Below, one piece after another: positions 1 through 7,931 of a stretch of DNA of 31,678 nucleotides. Position numbers and translations under genes: made by a program. Source of the DNA: CAZAFM01 sp964484395 (lineage in GTDB: Bacteria > Campylobacterota > Campylobacteria > Campylobacterales > CAZAFM01); the NCBI GenBank assembly GCA_964484395.1, contig CAZAFM010000015.1, positions 1 through 31,678 on the forward strand, in the 5' to 3' direction. How positions within the stretch are numbered: position 1 is the stretch's first letter; every line of letters starts with the position of its first letter. The notes under the pieces were generated by a model that made no database searches, had not been told where the DNA came from, and was given only the letters and a program-made list of their open reading frames with translations.

Positions 1-28
1 CATAATATAGTATTATGGCTCTGATCTT

Positions 29-1048
29 ATGCAGACAGTAGTGCAGACAAAAACGGGTATGATAGAGCCACAAATCGCGGAAGAGCGAATACAAACCATA
101 AAGTCTCTAATATATGAAGACTGGGAACACTACAAAAACAGCTACAAAACAGATAATGAACTAGCCTTAGTAGAGGGAGTAGACTCTGAGATAAATGCTA
201 CTTTTCCAAAGCTAGAACTTCTCAAAGAGATAGTAGGTAGTGGCGATAGAGATAGGATAGCATCTATATCATATGATAAGCTTTTTTATATGACAGGAAG
301 GATAGCAGAGGCTCTAAACCGTGTGATAAACTATGAAAGCCAGCATGCTTATGAGATGAAGGAGATTATGAATGAGGAGTATGAGAGTGCTATATACAAG
401 ATGTGGCTCATATTAGGAGCTATATTTGTTCTAAGTCTTGCAGTCTCACTTTTGGTTTCTAAAAACATCCATAGTAGTAATAATCTTTTGCTCCAAAAAG
501 GAAGAGAGCTGAAGTTAGCAAACAAACTTCTAAAAGACCTATCCATAAAAGATACACTTACAGGTATCTATAATAGACGCTACTTTGAGCTTCTATACGA
601 AGGTGAGTTAAAAAAATCAAGGAGAGATGGGAAGTTTTTCTGCTTTGTAATGATAGATATAGACCATTTTAAGCAGTATAATGACACCTACGGTCATGGA
701 AAGGGTGATGATGTGCTAAAAGATGTAGCCAAAAGACTTGAATCAAACCTCAAAAGACCAAGTGATTATATTTTTAGGCTAGGTGGCGAGGAGTTTGGCG
801 CTATGTTTAGTGGACTTAGTAAGTCTCAGTCTATAAAGTTTGCAAATCAGATACTAAAAAGCATAGAGGCTTTAAGAATAGAGCATACGGGAAATTCTGC
901 ATCTATGTATGTCACACTCTCTATGGGACTTGTAATAGTATCTCCTAGTTCAAGCCTAGAACCATATAGAATAATAGAAGTTGCTGATGATGCTCTATAC
1001 AAAGCAAAAGAAGGTGGAAGAAACAGAGTAGTTGTAGCTGAGCTTTAG
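29..1048 (+). CDS. Membrane diguanylate cyclase (GGDEF), N-terminus missing or broken
   Basis: This protein probably makes cyclic di-GMP at the inner membrane in response to a periplasmic signal. Residues 1-120 are helical and resemble the later part of a four-helix-bundle (4HB_MCP-like) sensor. One membrane helix lies at about 126-144, followed by a coiled linker and a GGDEF domain at 172-335. The domain has the D-LT-x-NRR entry motif, metal-binding Asp210, an intact GGEEF active site (252-256) and the product-inhibition I-site RPSD (243-246), exactly five residues upstream. The N-terminal membrane helix normal for such sensors is absent. The frame opens just after a TAG at 8-10, and I see no ribosome-binding site before the ATG at 29. 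Either the real start lies outside the window and the TAG is a nonsense or frameshift lesion, or the gene is truncated. The catalytic domain assignment is secure; the start is not. Confidence 0.85.
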   Translation: MQTVVQTKTGMIEPQIAEERIQTIKSLIYEDWEHYKNSYKTDNELALVEGVDSEINATFPKLELLKEIVGSGDRDRIASISYDKLFYMTGRIAEALNRVINYESQHAYEMKEIMNEEYESAIYKMWLILGAIFVLSLAVSLLVSKNIHSSNNLLLQKGRELKLANKLLKDLSIKDTLTGIYNRRYFELLYEGELKKSRRDGKFFCFVMIDIDHFKQYNDTYGHGKGDDVLKDVAKRLESNLKRPSDYIFRLGGEEFGAMFSGLSKSQSIKFANQILKSIEALRIEHTGNSASMYVTLSMGLVIVSPSSSLEPYRIIEVADDALYKAKEGGRNRVVVAEL

Positions 1049-1051
1049 TAG

Positions 1052-1072
1052 CCTAGCCCCAAAGGGGCAAGG
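1052..1072. terminator. Hairpin between convergent genes
   Basis: GCCCC (1056-1060), loop AAA and GGGGC (1064-1068) form a tight stem. After one mismatch it is extended by CCT (1052-1054) pairing with AGG (1070-1072). It lies exactly between the ends of the diguanylate cyclase and sorB, so it could stop transcription from both sides. No strong T-run follows on either strand, so this is a moderate call. Confidence 0.5.
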
Positions 1073-1073
1073 A

Positions 1074-1508
1074 TTAGTTGGCTTGATGCCATTCCTCTAC
1101 TACGATGTTTGAACGCCTAGAGGCTTTTGTTGGTCCGTAGTTTTTAGCTAGATAGTTAATAATTGGCTCTTTCATATCACCTAAAGGCCAAAGTCCCTGA
1201 GTTTTTTGCATCCATACTATCATCTCATTCCATGTAGCTTTATCACCCTTGTTTTGTGTGATAAGAGCTGAGGAGTGACAGCTTATACAGTTACCCACTA
1301 CAAGATCATATCCATCATCTATGATAAGCCCTGTAGTAGGGTCAACTGCTTTTTTTGTTTTTTGATTACCCTTTTTTAGCTCTTTTTGGACAACTTTTTC
1401 GGGTTTGGCTTTTTTAGCTTCGCTGCTGTTTTGTTTATCAGCACACCCTGAAAAAAGCAGAAGTGTACTAACAAAAGAGGCTAGTAGGAGTTTTCGACCT
1501 AATTTCAT
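1074..1508 (-). CDS. sorB: Monoheme cytochrome c lipoprotein, sulfite dehydrogenase subunit (SorB-like)
   Basis: Probable electron-accepting partner of the molybdoenzyme encoded just upstream; it would carry electrons from sulfite to the respiratory chain. The protein is 144 aa. It has a lipoprotein signal peptide with lipobox ending at Cys22 (LLFSGC), a Lys/Glu-rich tether (about 25-55) and one heme-binding site, CISCH (Cys74, Cys77, His78). Candidate axial methionines lie in the 95-115 region. A strong GGAGG ribosome site precedes the ATG. It follows sorA by only 11 bp, so the two are almost certainly co-transcribed. The arrangement matches the Campylobacter jejuni sulfite:cytochrome c oxidoreductase pair (Cj0005c-Cj0004c), from knowledge of that system. 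The lipid anchor suggests membrane attachment rather than a free periplasmic carrier. A SoxD-like role is the alternative, but the protein is too short for classical di-heme SoxD. Confidence 0.8.
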   Translation of the reverse strand: MKLGRKLLLASFVSTLLLFSGCADKQNSSEAKKAKPEKVVQKELKKGNQKTKKAVDPTTGLIIDDGYDLVVGNCISCHSSALITQNKGDKATWNEMIVWMQKTQGLWPLGDMKEPIINYLAKNYGPTKASRRSNIVVEEWHQAN

Positions 1509-1519
1509 ATATCCTCCTT

Positions 1520-2884
1520 TTATAGTGCTTTTGCTGCTATTCTATGGCATGCGTTGTTTAGATAGCCTTTTGGATTCCAGCCTGGCAGTACCATTGGCTG
1601 AGATACACCCTCACTATCAACTGCTCTAGCCCATATCTCATAGTAGCCCCTCTGTGGAAGAGTTACAGTTGTGCTAAATCTCTGCCATGCTAGGCGGTTA
1701 ACTGGTCTTTTGAGATTAGCTTTTTGCCAAGTAGCTCCAAAGTCTATAGACACATAGACATCTTTAACAGATCTATCACCAGCCCATGCGTGACCTCTAA
1801 CCTCTATAGGTTTGCCTGGCTCTGAGAGAACACCTGTTTTTGGATATGTAATGAGTGATTTAACTGGCATAGACTCAATAATACACATATCTTCATCAGC
1901 TACTTTAGTACCAGGTGCTACCGGTTCACAAGGAGTTCTATACGCTTGTCCAGTCATCTTTTTACCATCATGAACTTTGTTTCTAACTACTATTCTTTCA
2001 AGCCACTTCCCACATACTGAAGCTGCCCATCCACCTGCTACAAGTCTTAGAGGATAGCCATTTTGATATGGAATATCTTCATCATTCATAGACCATACAA
2101 TAAGTGTCTCATCTTCAAGAGCCTTATCAATTGGCATACCCCTTGAGATAGGGTGAATAGTCGCATCTCCACTTAAGTGTTTATCAGCTCCATAGTATGC
2201 AACATAAGTAGCATCATCTTTAAGCCCTACATACTCAAGGACATCCTTTAGTCTAACACCAGTCCATTTTGGGCATCCAACTGCACCTGTTGTCCACTGA
2301 TTTCCTTTAGCTGGTGGATTGTATTCACTTCTACCATTACCACCACACTCTATAGTTAGCTGATAGCTGTAGTTTTTGAATTTCTTTTTTAGCTCATCAA
2401 TAGTAAAGCTTACAGTTCTTTTTGTAGATTCACTAGCTTGACCTCTTGAGTGTTCATTCTCCTCTCCACCTATAGTCAGTACCCACTTACTAGGGTCTGG
2501 GTCTTTTGGTGGAACACCATTATTTCTGATAAATAGAACATCTCCTGGAGTTATATCATCATCAAGTAGCCAAGGTGGGGTCTCTGCATTTATCGGTAGG
2601 TCGTTTAAGACCACAATATTCGGGTTTTTACCAGGTATCTTAAAATCCTCAAATGTGTTAGCTAGGGCTGCTGGGATTAAACCTGAAGGCATATTTTGAG
2701 CAAAAGGAATCTCTGCACCAACTGCTGCTGCCATTGCCATTAGACCACTTTTTTTAAGAAATCCTCTTCTAGTGTTTGGATCACTCTCTCTTCCCCAAAG
2801 CTCTTTATCTGCTTTTATAGGATCCTCTGCATATAGCTCGTGTATGCCTTTTTCTACTACTTTACCTGAAGTTTTTTTTGCCAT
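1520..2884 (-). CDS. sorA: Tat-exported molybdopterin sulfite dehydrogenase (SorA/SoxC family)
   Basis: Periplasmic molybdenum enzyme expected to oxidise sulfite to sulfate. The 454-aa protein has a twin-arginine signal (RRGFLKK, Arg39-Arg40) followed by a hydrophobic Ala-rich stretch, so it would be folded and loaded with cofactor before Tat export. The oxidoreductase molybdopterin domain spans about 90-320 and contains ECGGNGR, where Cys180 is the expected molybdenum ligand. The C-terminal third (about 335-450) has the features of the Mo-co dimerisation domain. A good ribosome site (AGGAG) precedes the ATG, and the cytochrome partner follows 11 bp downstream. SoxC and SorA belong to the same family. 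I favour SorA because the partner is a small monoheme cytochrome and no sox genes are nearby, but a sulfane dehydrogenase role cannot be excluded from sequence alone. Confidence 0.85.
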   Translation of the reverse strand: MAKKTSGKVVEKGIHELYAEDPIKADKELWGRESDPNTRRGFLKKSGLMAMAAAVGAEIPFAQNMPSGLIPAALANTFEDFKIPGKNPNIVVLNDLPINAETPPWLLDDDITPGDVLFIRNNGVPPKDPDPSKWVLTIGGEENEHSRGQASESTKRTVSFTIDELKKKFKNYSYQLTIECGGNGRSEYNPPAKGNQWTTGAVGCPKWTGVRLKDVLEYVGLKDDATYVAYYGADKHLSGDATIHPISRGMPIDKALEDETLIVWSMNDEDIPYQNGYPLRLVAGGWAASVCGKWLERIVVRNKVHDGKKMTGQAYRTPCEPVAPGTKVADEDMCIIESMPVKSLITYPKTGVLSEPGKPIEVRGHAWAGDRSVKDVYVSIDFGATWQKANLKRPVNRLAWQRFSTTVTLPQRGYYEIWARAVDSEGVSQPMVLPGWNPKGYLNNACHRIAAKAL

Positions 2885-3030
2885 TTCCTCTCCTTTTTTT
2901 GTCTTGCTAAAAGTAGCAATTAGAATAAAAAAAACTTATACACCAAATACTATCTTTTATAACTTAATATAATATAAAAATTGGGAAAAAGGAGCAAAAA
3001 TTCTAGAAAGTTTTTAAAGATAGATATTAG

Positions 3031-3069
3031 TTGACAAGAATTATAATATTTTAATCACTATTATAATTC
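3031..3069. promoter_or_regulatory. Divergent sorA/MFS control region with perfect 11-bp inverted repeat
   Basis: The 257-bp gap between sorA and the transporter gene (2885-3141) has no gene. It contains GAATTATAATA (3038-3048) and its exact reverse complement TATTATAATTC (3059-3069), separated by 10 nt. The arm centres are 21 bp apart, about two helical turns. Each arm carries a TATAAT-like element, and TTGACA occurs at 3031-3036. The pair could be an operator, overlapping -10 boxes, or both. The arms resemble the TTATAAT half-site of PerR-type boxes, but that is only a resemblance. Confidence 0.45.
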
Positions 3070-3141
3070 AAGTTCATAATGCAAGTTTTGTAGTAAAGTT
3101 TAATCATAAAACCTATACAATCCGCGCAAAAAAGGCTATTT

Positions 3142-4452
3142 ATGCACTCTGCTATTCTACCTATATCATCACTATTTGTAGCCATATCTCTCCTTAGTGT
3201 AGGGTATGGGCTTTTGATGAGTCTTGTGGGTATAAGATTACAGGAGTTTGGAGCTAGTCAGCTTGTTACTGGGGTTGTAAACTCTACCTTTTTTCTAGGT
3301 GCGATAGTCTCATCATTAAGTGCTCATAAAATAGTATCAAGAGTAGGACATATAAGAAGTTTTGGGGTTTTTGCAGCACTTCTTACCTTTGCTACACTTG
3401 CTCACTCACTAAACGTAGACCCTCTAAGTTGGGCTTTTTTTAGGGGTGTTTCGGGCTTTGCTTTTTATAGTATGCTTCTGATTATTGAGAGTTGGATAAA
3501 TGAAAAAACAGATAGTGCTCATAGAAGCCAAGTTCTATCTATATATACTGTAATCTTCTATCTTGCTACTTCTAGCGGTCAACTTATGCTAAATATTGAT
3601 GATGAGACAGGTTTGAGCCTTTTTGTGCTTGCTGCAATGTTTATTGTTATCTCACTTCTACCAGTGGCGATGACTAGGGTTAGAGAACCAGAGCTTATAA
3701 CAACTGATAGTGTTAGTCTCCCGAAGCTCTACAAAGTGGCAAAGCTAGCAACAGCAGCTAGTTTTGCAGGCGGTCTTTTGGTGGGTGGTTTTTTTACTAT
3801 GGCTCCTGTTTTTATGAAAAATCAAGGCTTTGTAGATGGGGATGTATCCTACTTTATGTCCATAGCTCTTATAGGTGGACTTCTATCACAATGGCCTATA
3901 GGCTGGATATCTGATAGACTTGGCAGGAAATTGGCTATCTTGTATGTGGCTTTTTTTGCTTTTATAGTTTCGGGAATAATGTATTTTTTGGCTGATTTTG
4001 CTTATGCACTTTTTGTAGGTGCTTTTTTCTTAGGAGGATCTATATTTGCAATCTATCCACTAAGTGTTGCTAGGGCAAACGACACGACTGATGAGGATAT
4101 GAATGCGGTAGAGATTAGTAGAAGCCTTCTTATGACCTATGGTATTGGTTCTTTTATGTCACCACTAATTATAGGTGGTGTAATGGGGTATATTGGTGGA
4201 AGCTCTATATTTATGGTTTTTGGAATTATAGGACTCTTTTTAGGACTTTATTCGATATTTAAAGATAGAGTTCCTTTTGATGAGAGAAGTGTATATGTAA
4301 ATGTACCATCAGCTTCTGGTCTAGTTGCTGCTGAGTTTGACCCTAGACAAGATGATGAGTGGGTAGAGGAGCAAAAAGAGAGTATTCATATAGAGGAGAG
4401 CTATAGCGAAAATACCTCTGAAACAGCAAAAGATGAAGAGAAAAATGGATAA
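3142..4452 (+). CDS. Major facilitator superfamily transporter, YcaD-like
   Basis: Twelve-helix inner-membrane transporter of unknown substrate. The first 395 residues are membrane helices with the two-half MFS layout. The second half has the typical loop GWISDRLGRKLA between helices 8 and 9, matching the G-x-x-x-D-R-x-G-R-K signature; the first half has a looser version (HKIVSRVGHIR). The FRGVSGF and ESWINE segments resemble the YcaD/YfkF branch. The last 50 residues form a soluble, very acidic tail that is not needed for the MFS fold. An AAGG ribosome site lies shortly before the ATG. It is transcribed divergently from sorA, so shared regulation, perhaps export of a sulfur compound, is possible but unproven. 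Confidence 0.85.
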   Translation: MHSAILPISSLFVAISLLSVGYGLLMSLVGIRLQEFGASQLVTGVVNSTFFLGAIVSSLSAHKIVSRVGHIRSFGVFAALLTFATLAHSLNVDPLSWAFFRGVSGFAFYSMLLIIESWINEKTDSAHRSQVLSIYTVIFYLATSSGQLMLNIDDETGLSLFVLAAMFIVISLLPVAMTRVREPELITTDSVSLPKLYKVAKLATAASFAGGLLVGGFFTMAPVFMKNQGFVDGDVSYFMSIALIGGLLSQWPIGWISDRLGRKLAILYVAFFAFIVSGIMYFLADFAYALFVGAFFLGGSIFAIYPLSVARANDTTDEDMNAVEISRSLLMTYGIGSFMSPLIIGGVMGYIGGSSIFMVFGIIGLFLGLYSIFKDRVPFDERSVYVNVPSASGLVAAEFDPRQDDEWVEEQKESIHIEESYSENTSETAKDEEKNG

Positions 4453-4546
4453 ACTTCTACATAATAAAGCTACAGAGTAAATTTACAAAAAGACTATATT
4501 GCAATCCTTGGTTAGAGACTAAATTTTGATACAAAAAGATTTAGGT

Positions 4547-5095
4547 TTAGTTAGGTGCTTTGTAGACTTTAAGCATGAAGCTTATCTTTATCTTATCACC
4601 ATATCTATCTAGGCTTATAGGAAAGGTAGCTTTTGCAATGTATTTAGAGCTATTAAGAGTATCTATAGTGTTGTAAAAATCTTTTGGAGAGTTTATAACG
4701 CCCTCTATACTCATACTAACTACATCATATCTATCTGCTTTTGACTCAGTTATGTTTTTGATAACTACATCTTCTATATTTGCCTCAAGTCCTTCCTCTA
4801 TAATCTCTTTATCATAAGGAGTTGTTAGGGAGTTTAGGATTTTTTTGTTGCTACTTTCAAATGTATCTATGCTCTCTTCAATTTTAGCAAGTTGCTTCTT
4901 AGTGCCCTCACTTGAAATAACAGCTTTTCTATAGGAGATGTTTTTCTCTTTTGTAGCCTGAAGTGCAGGAAGTGTAAAAATCATAAAAAACGAAAAAACA
5001 ACTATAAAGTATATAACCATATAGGATATGTTTTTTGTCCAATCTATCTCTTTTAGCCTATCCATAAAGTTATTCAAAAAACACCTCTTCCTCAT
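4547..5095 (-). CDS. PilO-like inner-membrane assembly protein
   Basis: Small bitopic protein resembling PilO of type IV pili and type II secretion. It has a short cytoplasmic N-terminus, one membrane helix (about 25-46), a coiled coil (about 50-90) and a C-terminal alpha/beta domain of the kind that pairs with PilN. At the listed start it overlaps the pilN-like gene by 26 bp. A second in-frame ATG at 5065 (Met11, MDRLKEIDW) would place the start 5 bases past that gene's stop and gives a more typical PilO N-terminus; neither start has a clear ribosome site. It is the last gene of the minus-strand operon. Assignment rests on size, topology and position after a PilN-like gene, not on a strong motif. 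Confidence 0.55.
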   Translation of the reverse strand: MRKRCFLNNFMDRLKEIDWTKNISYMVIYFIVVFSFFMIFTLPALQATKEKNISYRKAVISSEGTKKQLAKIEESIDTFESSNKKILNSLTTPYDKEIIEEGLEANIEDVVIKNITESKADRYDVVSMSIEGVINSPKDFYNTIDTLNSSKYIAKATFPISLDRYGDKIKISFMLKVYKAPN

Positions 5096-5591
5096 CTACT
5101 TTGTTTATAGAGATAAAGTTATACCAACCATTTGGAAGTCTATAAAAAGTGGCCTTTGAGCTTGAAAATATTGATTTTAATGGAACTGCTAATAAAAACT
5201 CATATACATCCTTAGAAGGAGTAATGCCCTTTATAACAAGTGTATCACTTTCCATTCTTGTCTCATTTACTGTGATTTGATCTGGAATTAGCTCAAAAAG
5301 GTTTTCTAGACTCTCTTTTAGTACATCATTATCAGTAAGAACCTTCTCTCCAAAGTTTTTGTCTTTGTTTAGTGTTTCAAGTAACTCTCTACCTGAAGCT
5401 ATTTTTTGGACAGACTCTTTTTCAATTAGTTCATTTTCCTCCTTTAGTAGCTCCATATCACTCTGCTTATAGGATAAAAAAAGGTTAAAAACCAAAAGCA
5501 TCATAATAGATAACGCAAAAAGTCCCATCCATACTTTGGTATTATCTTGAAATATTTTCTTCTCTTGAGGCGTTATAAAGCTATATCTCAT
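5070..5591 (-). CDS. PilN-like inner-membrane assembly protein
   Basis: 173-aa bitopic protein resembling PilN/GspL C-terminal fragments. It has a short cytoplasmic segment, one membrane helix at about 21-42, a coiled coil (about 43-90) and a small C-terminal alpha/beta domain. Unlike canonical PilN, I do not see the PilM-binding INLLP motif at the N-terminus; the protein begins MRYSFITPQEKK. It overlaps the PilM-like gene by 11 bp and the PilO-like gene by up to 26 bp, which argues for translational coupling and a shared complex. In Campylobacter, comparable proteins (the Cts set) work in DNA uptake, so competence is a reasonable but unproven role. Confidence 0.5.
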   Translation of the reverse strand: MRYSFITPQEKKIFQDNTKVWMGLFALSIMMLLVFNLFLSYKQSDMELLKEENELIEKESVQKIASGRELLETLNKDKNFGEKVLTDNDVLKESLENLFELIPDQITVNETRMESDTLVIKGITPSKDVYEFLLAVPLKSIFSSSKATFYRLPNGWYNFISINKVDEEEVFFE

Positions 5592-6663
5592 CTCTTACCT
5601 CAGCAAATGATAGTTCATTTATTAACCGACCTGCATCTATGTCATCTTTTTTTATCTCAAGAAGTAGTGAATCTTTCATATACTCTATGGTTTCTTCTTT
5701 GAGTCCAGCACTATCCATTATGACTATAGTATCAATAAATGCACTATCTAGGTTAGGGTTTTTATAGTAGTCTTCTATGGACTCTTTGGCGTAACTGATA
5801 ATATCTATGCCTCTTGCAAACTCTTCAAATGAATCTTCTGGGTTTTGCTCTTTTTCTTCATCTTTATCATCTTCTTTAGGAGGCTCTGGCTTCTTCTCTT
5901 GAGTATGACTCTCATCAAAGCTTCCTAGCTCACTACTATCTTCATCATCCTCAAGGCTTTCAAGATTACTTAACTCATCTAAGTCTTCTAGAGAATCATC
6001 CATAGCACCCTCTTCCTCAAGGCTTTCATCTTCTTCATGCATCTCTTCTTCAGGCTCCTCTTCATCATCTGTAGGCTCCTCTTCAGGAATATCCTCTATT
6101 TTCTGAAGGTCATCTGATATCATATGAAAAAAAGCTCCATACTCAAGACCATCTTTGCTACCCACAGCTATGGTTATAGAAGACTCTAGATTTAGAAGAT
6201 AGAGTCGTTTCTCCTCATCAACAATACTCTCTATGCTTTTCCACAAAACTACATACGGAGAGTATAAAAAATCAAGCCCACCTATTTTTTCAAAAAGCTT
6301 TCTTGACTCATCAATGTCACTTTTTCTTGTGATAGCTCCAAAGCCTTTACCAAGGCAGACTTTCATATACTCATCCTCTTCATATATACCCTCACTCACA
6401 CACTCATAAGCTATACTCTGTGTGATGCTCTCTACTATAGTTGAGGTGTATACTATTTTGTATTTTGACTCTATTTTTCTTATGAACTGTATAGCATCCA
6501 TAGGAATAGTTATATCGTAGCTTTTGAATTTTTTGTGTTCACTTGAGACTATCTGGGAGTTTTTTGTATATAGTACATCTACACTGCAGGCTCTTTGCTG
6601 GAATCTAACACATATAAAGACAGTATGAAAAAGTTTGTTTTTAAAGGCTTTAAGATTCATCAC
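5581..6663 (-). CDS. Possible PilM-like protein with acidic low-complexity insert
   Basis: Not confidently recognised. The N-terminal 175 residues could be half of an actin-like (PilM/ASKHA) fold; the segment LYLLNLESSITIAVG resembles a phosphate-binding strand-turn-strand. Residues about 190-275 are an Asp/Glu-rich low-complexity stretch with few hydrophobic residues and probably disordered. A helical C-terminal domain (about 280-360) follows. No signal peptide or membrane helix is seen, so the protein should be cytoplasmic. The frame begins GTG-ATG; the ATG at 6660 is the likelier start. It overlaps the recombinase gene upstream and the PilN-like gene downstream, exactly where PilM sits in pilMNO clusters. 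That position is the main reason for the call. Confidence 0.4.
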   Translation of the reverse strand: MMNLKAFKNKLFHTVFICVRFQQRACSVDVLYTKNSQIVSSEHKKFKSYDITIPMDAIQFIRKIESKYKIVYTSTIVESITQSIAYECVSEGIYEEDEYMKVCLGKGFGAITRKSDIDESRKLFEKIGGLDFLYSPYVVLWKSIESIVDEEKRLYLLNLESSITIAVGSKDGLEYGAFFHMISDDLQKIEDIPEEEPTDDEEEPEEEMHEEDESLEEEGAMDDSLEDLDELSNLESLEDDEDSSELGSFDESHTQEKKPEPPKEDDKDEEKEQNPEDSFEEFARGIDIISYAKESIEDYYKNPNLDSAFIDTIVIMDSAGLKEETIEYMKDSLLLEIKKDDIDAGRLINELSFAEVRDEI

Positions 6664-7498
6664 TATCCTTGCAGAGTGGGTGAGTAGATAGATAGTTTTT
6701 GAGTTTAGTTTTTGAGTTTAGTTTAGTATAAATCTCAGTAGTTCCCAGTGAGCTGTGCCCTAGTAGCTCTTTGACATCCATTATCCCTGCTCCGCTATTT
6801 AGTAGATCTGTGGCAAAAGAGTGCCTAAGCTGATGAGGTGTAACTTTTTTGCCAATTTTTTCAAAAATCCGTGATATTCTATATCTTAAACTATTTTCGC
6901 TTAATTTCTCTCCATTTTTCTCAAAAAGGTAGATTTTGGGGTTTTTTAAGCTTACAAAAGTCTCAATATCATCTTTTATGGATTTTAAAAGAGGAATATC
7001 TCTTGTTTTTTCACCTTTTCCAGTAACTCTTATCCATTGAGTTTTTATATCCTCTAACTTTAGGTGTGAAACTTCACTTACCCTAAGTCCTAGCCCATAG
7101 AGTATCAAAACAAGAAGCCTCTCTTCTAGTGGTTGCTCTTTTATGGTATTGAGTATGTCTTTTTCCTGCGCTGGTTTTGGAAGTGTTTTTGGTATTTTTA
7201 CACTACTATCACCTATTAGTCTGTTTTTATATCCCCTACTTTTGAGATACTCACAGAAGCTTCTTATGGCACTTAGTTTTTTGGAGATGGTTTTTTTGTT
7301 TTGGTGAGCTATTTTTTTTCTATACTCTATGATATTTATCTCATAAATTCCATCCTCAAGCTCTATTTTTATACTACTTCTAGCATCTTCAAGTATCGTC
7401 TTGTAGGTTCTTATACTCTCTTTTGAATATCCCCTAATATTTGCTATAAACTCCAAAAACTCCTCTATCTCTTTTAAAAGGTTAAAATGCATTTTCAT
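6650..7498 (-). CDS. Tyrosine recombinase of the XerC/XerD family
   Basis: Site-specific recombinase of 282 aa, a normal length for XerC/D and shorter than most XerH proteins. It has an N-terminal SAM-like DNA-binding domain (about 8-95) and a C-terminal catalytic domain. All catalytic residues are visible: Arg139 (GLRVSEV), Lys161 (GKGEKTRD), His222 and Arg225 (HQLRH), His248 (LLGHSS) and nucleophile Tyr257 (IYTKL). It probably resolves chromosome dimers at a dif-type site, although its place inside a gene cluster with PilMNO-like products could mean something more specific. Immediately after the Tyr codon the gene contains two copies of a 13-bp unit, and copy-number change would shift the reading frame of the C-terminal tail. 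It overlaps both neighbouring genes by 14-17 bp. Confidence 0.88.
   Translation of the reverse strand: MKMHFNLLKEIEEFLEFIANIRGYSKESIRTYKTILEDARSSIKIELEDGIYEINIIEYRKKIAHQNKKTISKKLSAIRSFCEYLKSRGYKNRLIGDSSVKIPKTLPKPAQEKDILNTIKEQPLEERLLVLILYGLGLRVSEVSHLKLEDIKTQWIRVTGKGEKTRDIPLLKSIKDDIETFVSLKNPKIYLFEKNGEKLSENSLRYRISRIFEKIGKKVTPHQLRHSFATDLLNSGAGIMDVKELLGHSSLGTTEIYTKLNSKTKLKNYLSTHPLCKDSDES
6696..6721. repeat. Tandem 13-bp repeat at the 3' end of the recombinase gene
   Basis: Two perfect copies of TTTTTGAGTTTAG (6696-6708 and 6709-6721), followed by a partial TTTAG, lie in the recombinase coding sequence just past its catalytic tyrosine codon. The unit is not a multiple of three, so gain or loss of one copy would alter the last 12 or so residues. 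Confidence 0.85.
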
Positions 7499-7931
7499 AT
7501 ATCTCTTTAAACTTCATATACAACTCTCTTGCTCTATCCTTTTGCTCACCTTCTATATGGTGGGCTTTTGTTAATATCTCATATCTAGCTATTACTACTT
7601 CACTCATAAGCTTTGCTTCTGTACGCTCACTTGGCGTTATGGGTGATTTGTTAGCTATGGCAATAATCTTATCAAGATACTCTTCTGATAGAGCTATGTA
7701 GCTACTATATGCTTTGTGTGCACTAGCTTTTGTTATTACATTTTTTGCCATTTTATTATAAGGGTCTAGTGCATGGCTCTCTTTTGCAATCCTCAAAGCT
7801 TCATCATACTCCTCTTGAAAAAGTAGATAGTTTGCATGGATAGACTTCTGGTAGCTTGAATTAAAGAGCAATAGAGCAACCACACCTAGTAGAAGTATTA
7901 TAGGTATGAGGAGGGCAAGCTTTTTACTCAT
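7482..7931 (-). CDS. Membrane-anchored protein with TPR-like helices
   Basis: A 149-aa protein of unknown function. Residues 5-24 form one hydrophobic helix, an uncleaved anchor or signal anchor. The rest is all helical; residues 33-62 read like a single tetratricopeptide repeat (Y-L-x-F-x-x-E-x-Y-D-E-A-L-R-I-A). It overlaps the acyltransferase gene by 8 bp and the recombinase gene by 17 bp, so it is translated within the same operon. A role as a scaffold facing the periplasm is a guess based on topology only. Confidence 0.6.
   Translation of the reverse strand: MSKKLALLIPIILLLGVVALLLFNSSYQKSIHANYLLFQEEYDEALRIAKESHALDPYNKMAKNVITKASAHKAYSSYIALSEEYLDKIIAIANKSPITPSERTEAKLMSEVVIARYEILTKAHHIEGEQKDRARELYMKFKEIYENAF

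Noticed and set aside
3031..3047. TTGACA (3031) with TATAAT (3042) as a sigma-70 promoter for the MFS gene
   Set aside because: The spacer is only 5 bases. TATAAT at 3062 is 25 bases from the same TTGACA, also outside the usual range.
4519..4544. Imperfect hairpin CTAAAT/ATTTAG between the convergent MFS and PilO-like genes
   Set aside because: The stem is AT-only at its core with a bulge and no T-run, so it cannot be told from chance in this AT-rich DNA.
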